Assembly: GCA_025361105.1 (NCBI GenBank)
Contig: JANYAW010000236.1
Location: forward strand, 1 to 13,897
DNA: 13,897 bases
Direction: 5' to 3'
DNA from: Rhodocyclaceae bacterium
Lineage (GTDB): Bacteria > Pseudomonadota > Gammaproteobacteria > Burkholderiales > Rhodocyclaceae
In this document: positions 13,798 to 13,897 of the stretch, one piece after another
Layout: each line of letters starts with the position of its first letter
How positions within the stretch are numbered: the first letter of the stretch is position 1
Notes under the pieces: generated by a model
What the model saw: only the letters and a program-made list of their open reading frames with translations
The model's database searches: none
Told to the model about the DNA's origin: nothing
Translations under genes and position numbers: made by a program

Positions 13798-13897
13798 TGT
13801 GCGCGCCAATCAAAAAAACTTCGCCGCCTTTGAGCACCACATAGGCCTCGGAAATTTGCGCGCGTCCAGCTCGAATCGACTTGACCTCCCAGCCTTC
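13777..13897 (-). other. smpB: SmpB internal segment in inverted orientation
   Basis: Read on the minus strand from the last base, the window encodes EGWEVKSIRAGRAQISEAY, then VVLKGGEVFLIGAHITPL and ISVS. That is residues 26 to about 66 of the same SmpB whose N terminus lies on the plus strand. GAAGGCTGG at 13768-13776 and CCAGCCTTC at 13889-13897 form a nine-base inverted repeat at the two ends of the segment. The sequence therefore folds back on itself. Confidence 0.85.

Noticed and set aside
13777..13888. Programmed DNA inversion switching smpB on and off
   Set aside because: Repeats of nine bases, no invertase gene nearby, position at the very end of the sequence, and a Ser-Ser-Leu in place of the usual Ser-Thr-His all fit a chimera better.

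Overview
The window looks like a piece of a betaproteobacterial chromosome. The best argument is the order rnfH–guaB–guaA on the minus strand with smpB divergent beside rnfH, a layout I associate with Betaproteobacteria. The family contents and GC-rich codon use agree. No rRNA or tRNA is visible, so a finer placement is not justified. The right edge probably coincides with a contig end, because smpB folds back on itself there.

Left part (1-2992): the tail of a DUF1697 protein, a hotdog acyl-CoA thioesterase and a cytoplasmic-looking B12/metal-receptor-like protein lie on the plus strand. They converge on a minus-strand pair, a SAM methyltransferase and a FrnE/DsbA-like oxidoreductase that overlap as TAATG. 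A short Fic-like C-terminal relic follows.

Bicarbonate locus (3278-5505): a CbbR/CmpR-like LysR regulator is divergent from an SbtA-type sodium/bicarbonate permease, with an AT-rich intergenic region holding a palindrome and a direct repeat. The permease stop overlaps the ATG of a PurE-like gene (ATGA). That gene is now broken by a one-base frameshift and loses recognisable homology after about 60 codons.

Genomic island (about 5647-10092): the last codons of guaA, with stop, occur a second time 4.4 kb away in the same orientation. This is the expected footprint of an integrase-mediated island at the guaA 3' end, a known hotspot. Between the copies is one minus-strand run: an AbiEi-like antitoxin, an AbiEii-like nucleotidyltransferase toxin overlapping it by 4 nt, and, 41 nt later, a complete TOTE-type primase-helicase. 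No integrase is visible, but the distal 250 bp hold direct repeats that could be recombinase sites. The AbiE-TOTE pairing in one apparent operon is the most interesting system here.

Purine core (10081-13601): GMP synthase, a hairpin terminator, IMP dehydrogenase and RnfH. The usual ratA gene between rnfH and smpB is absent. SmpB is normal for 28 codons, then the strand switches: the next part of the gene (residues 26-66) lies on the opposite strand up to the last base, most likely an assembly or amplification chimera.
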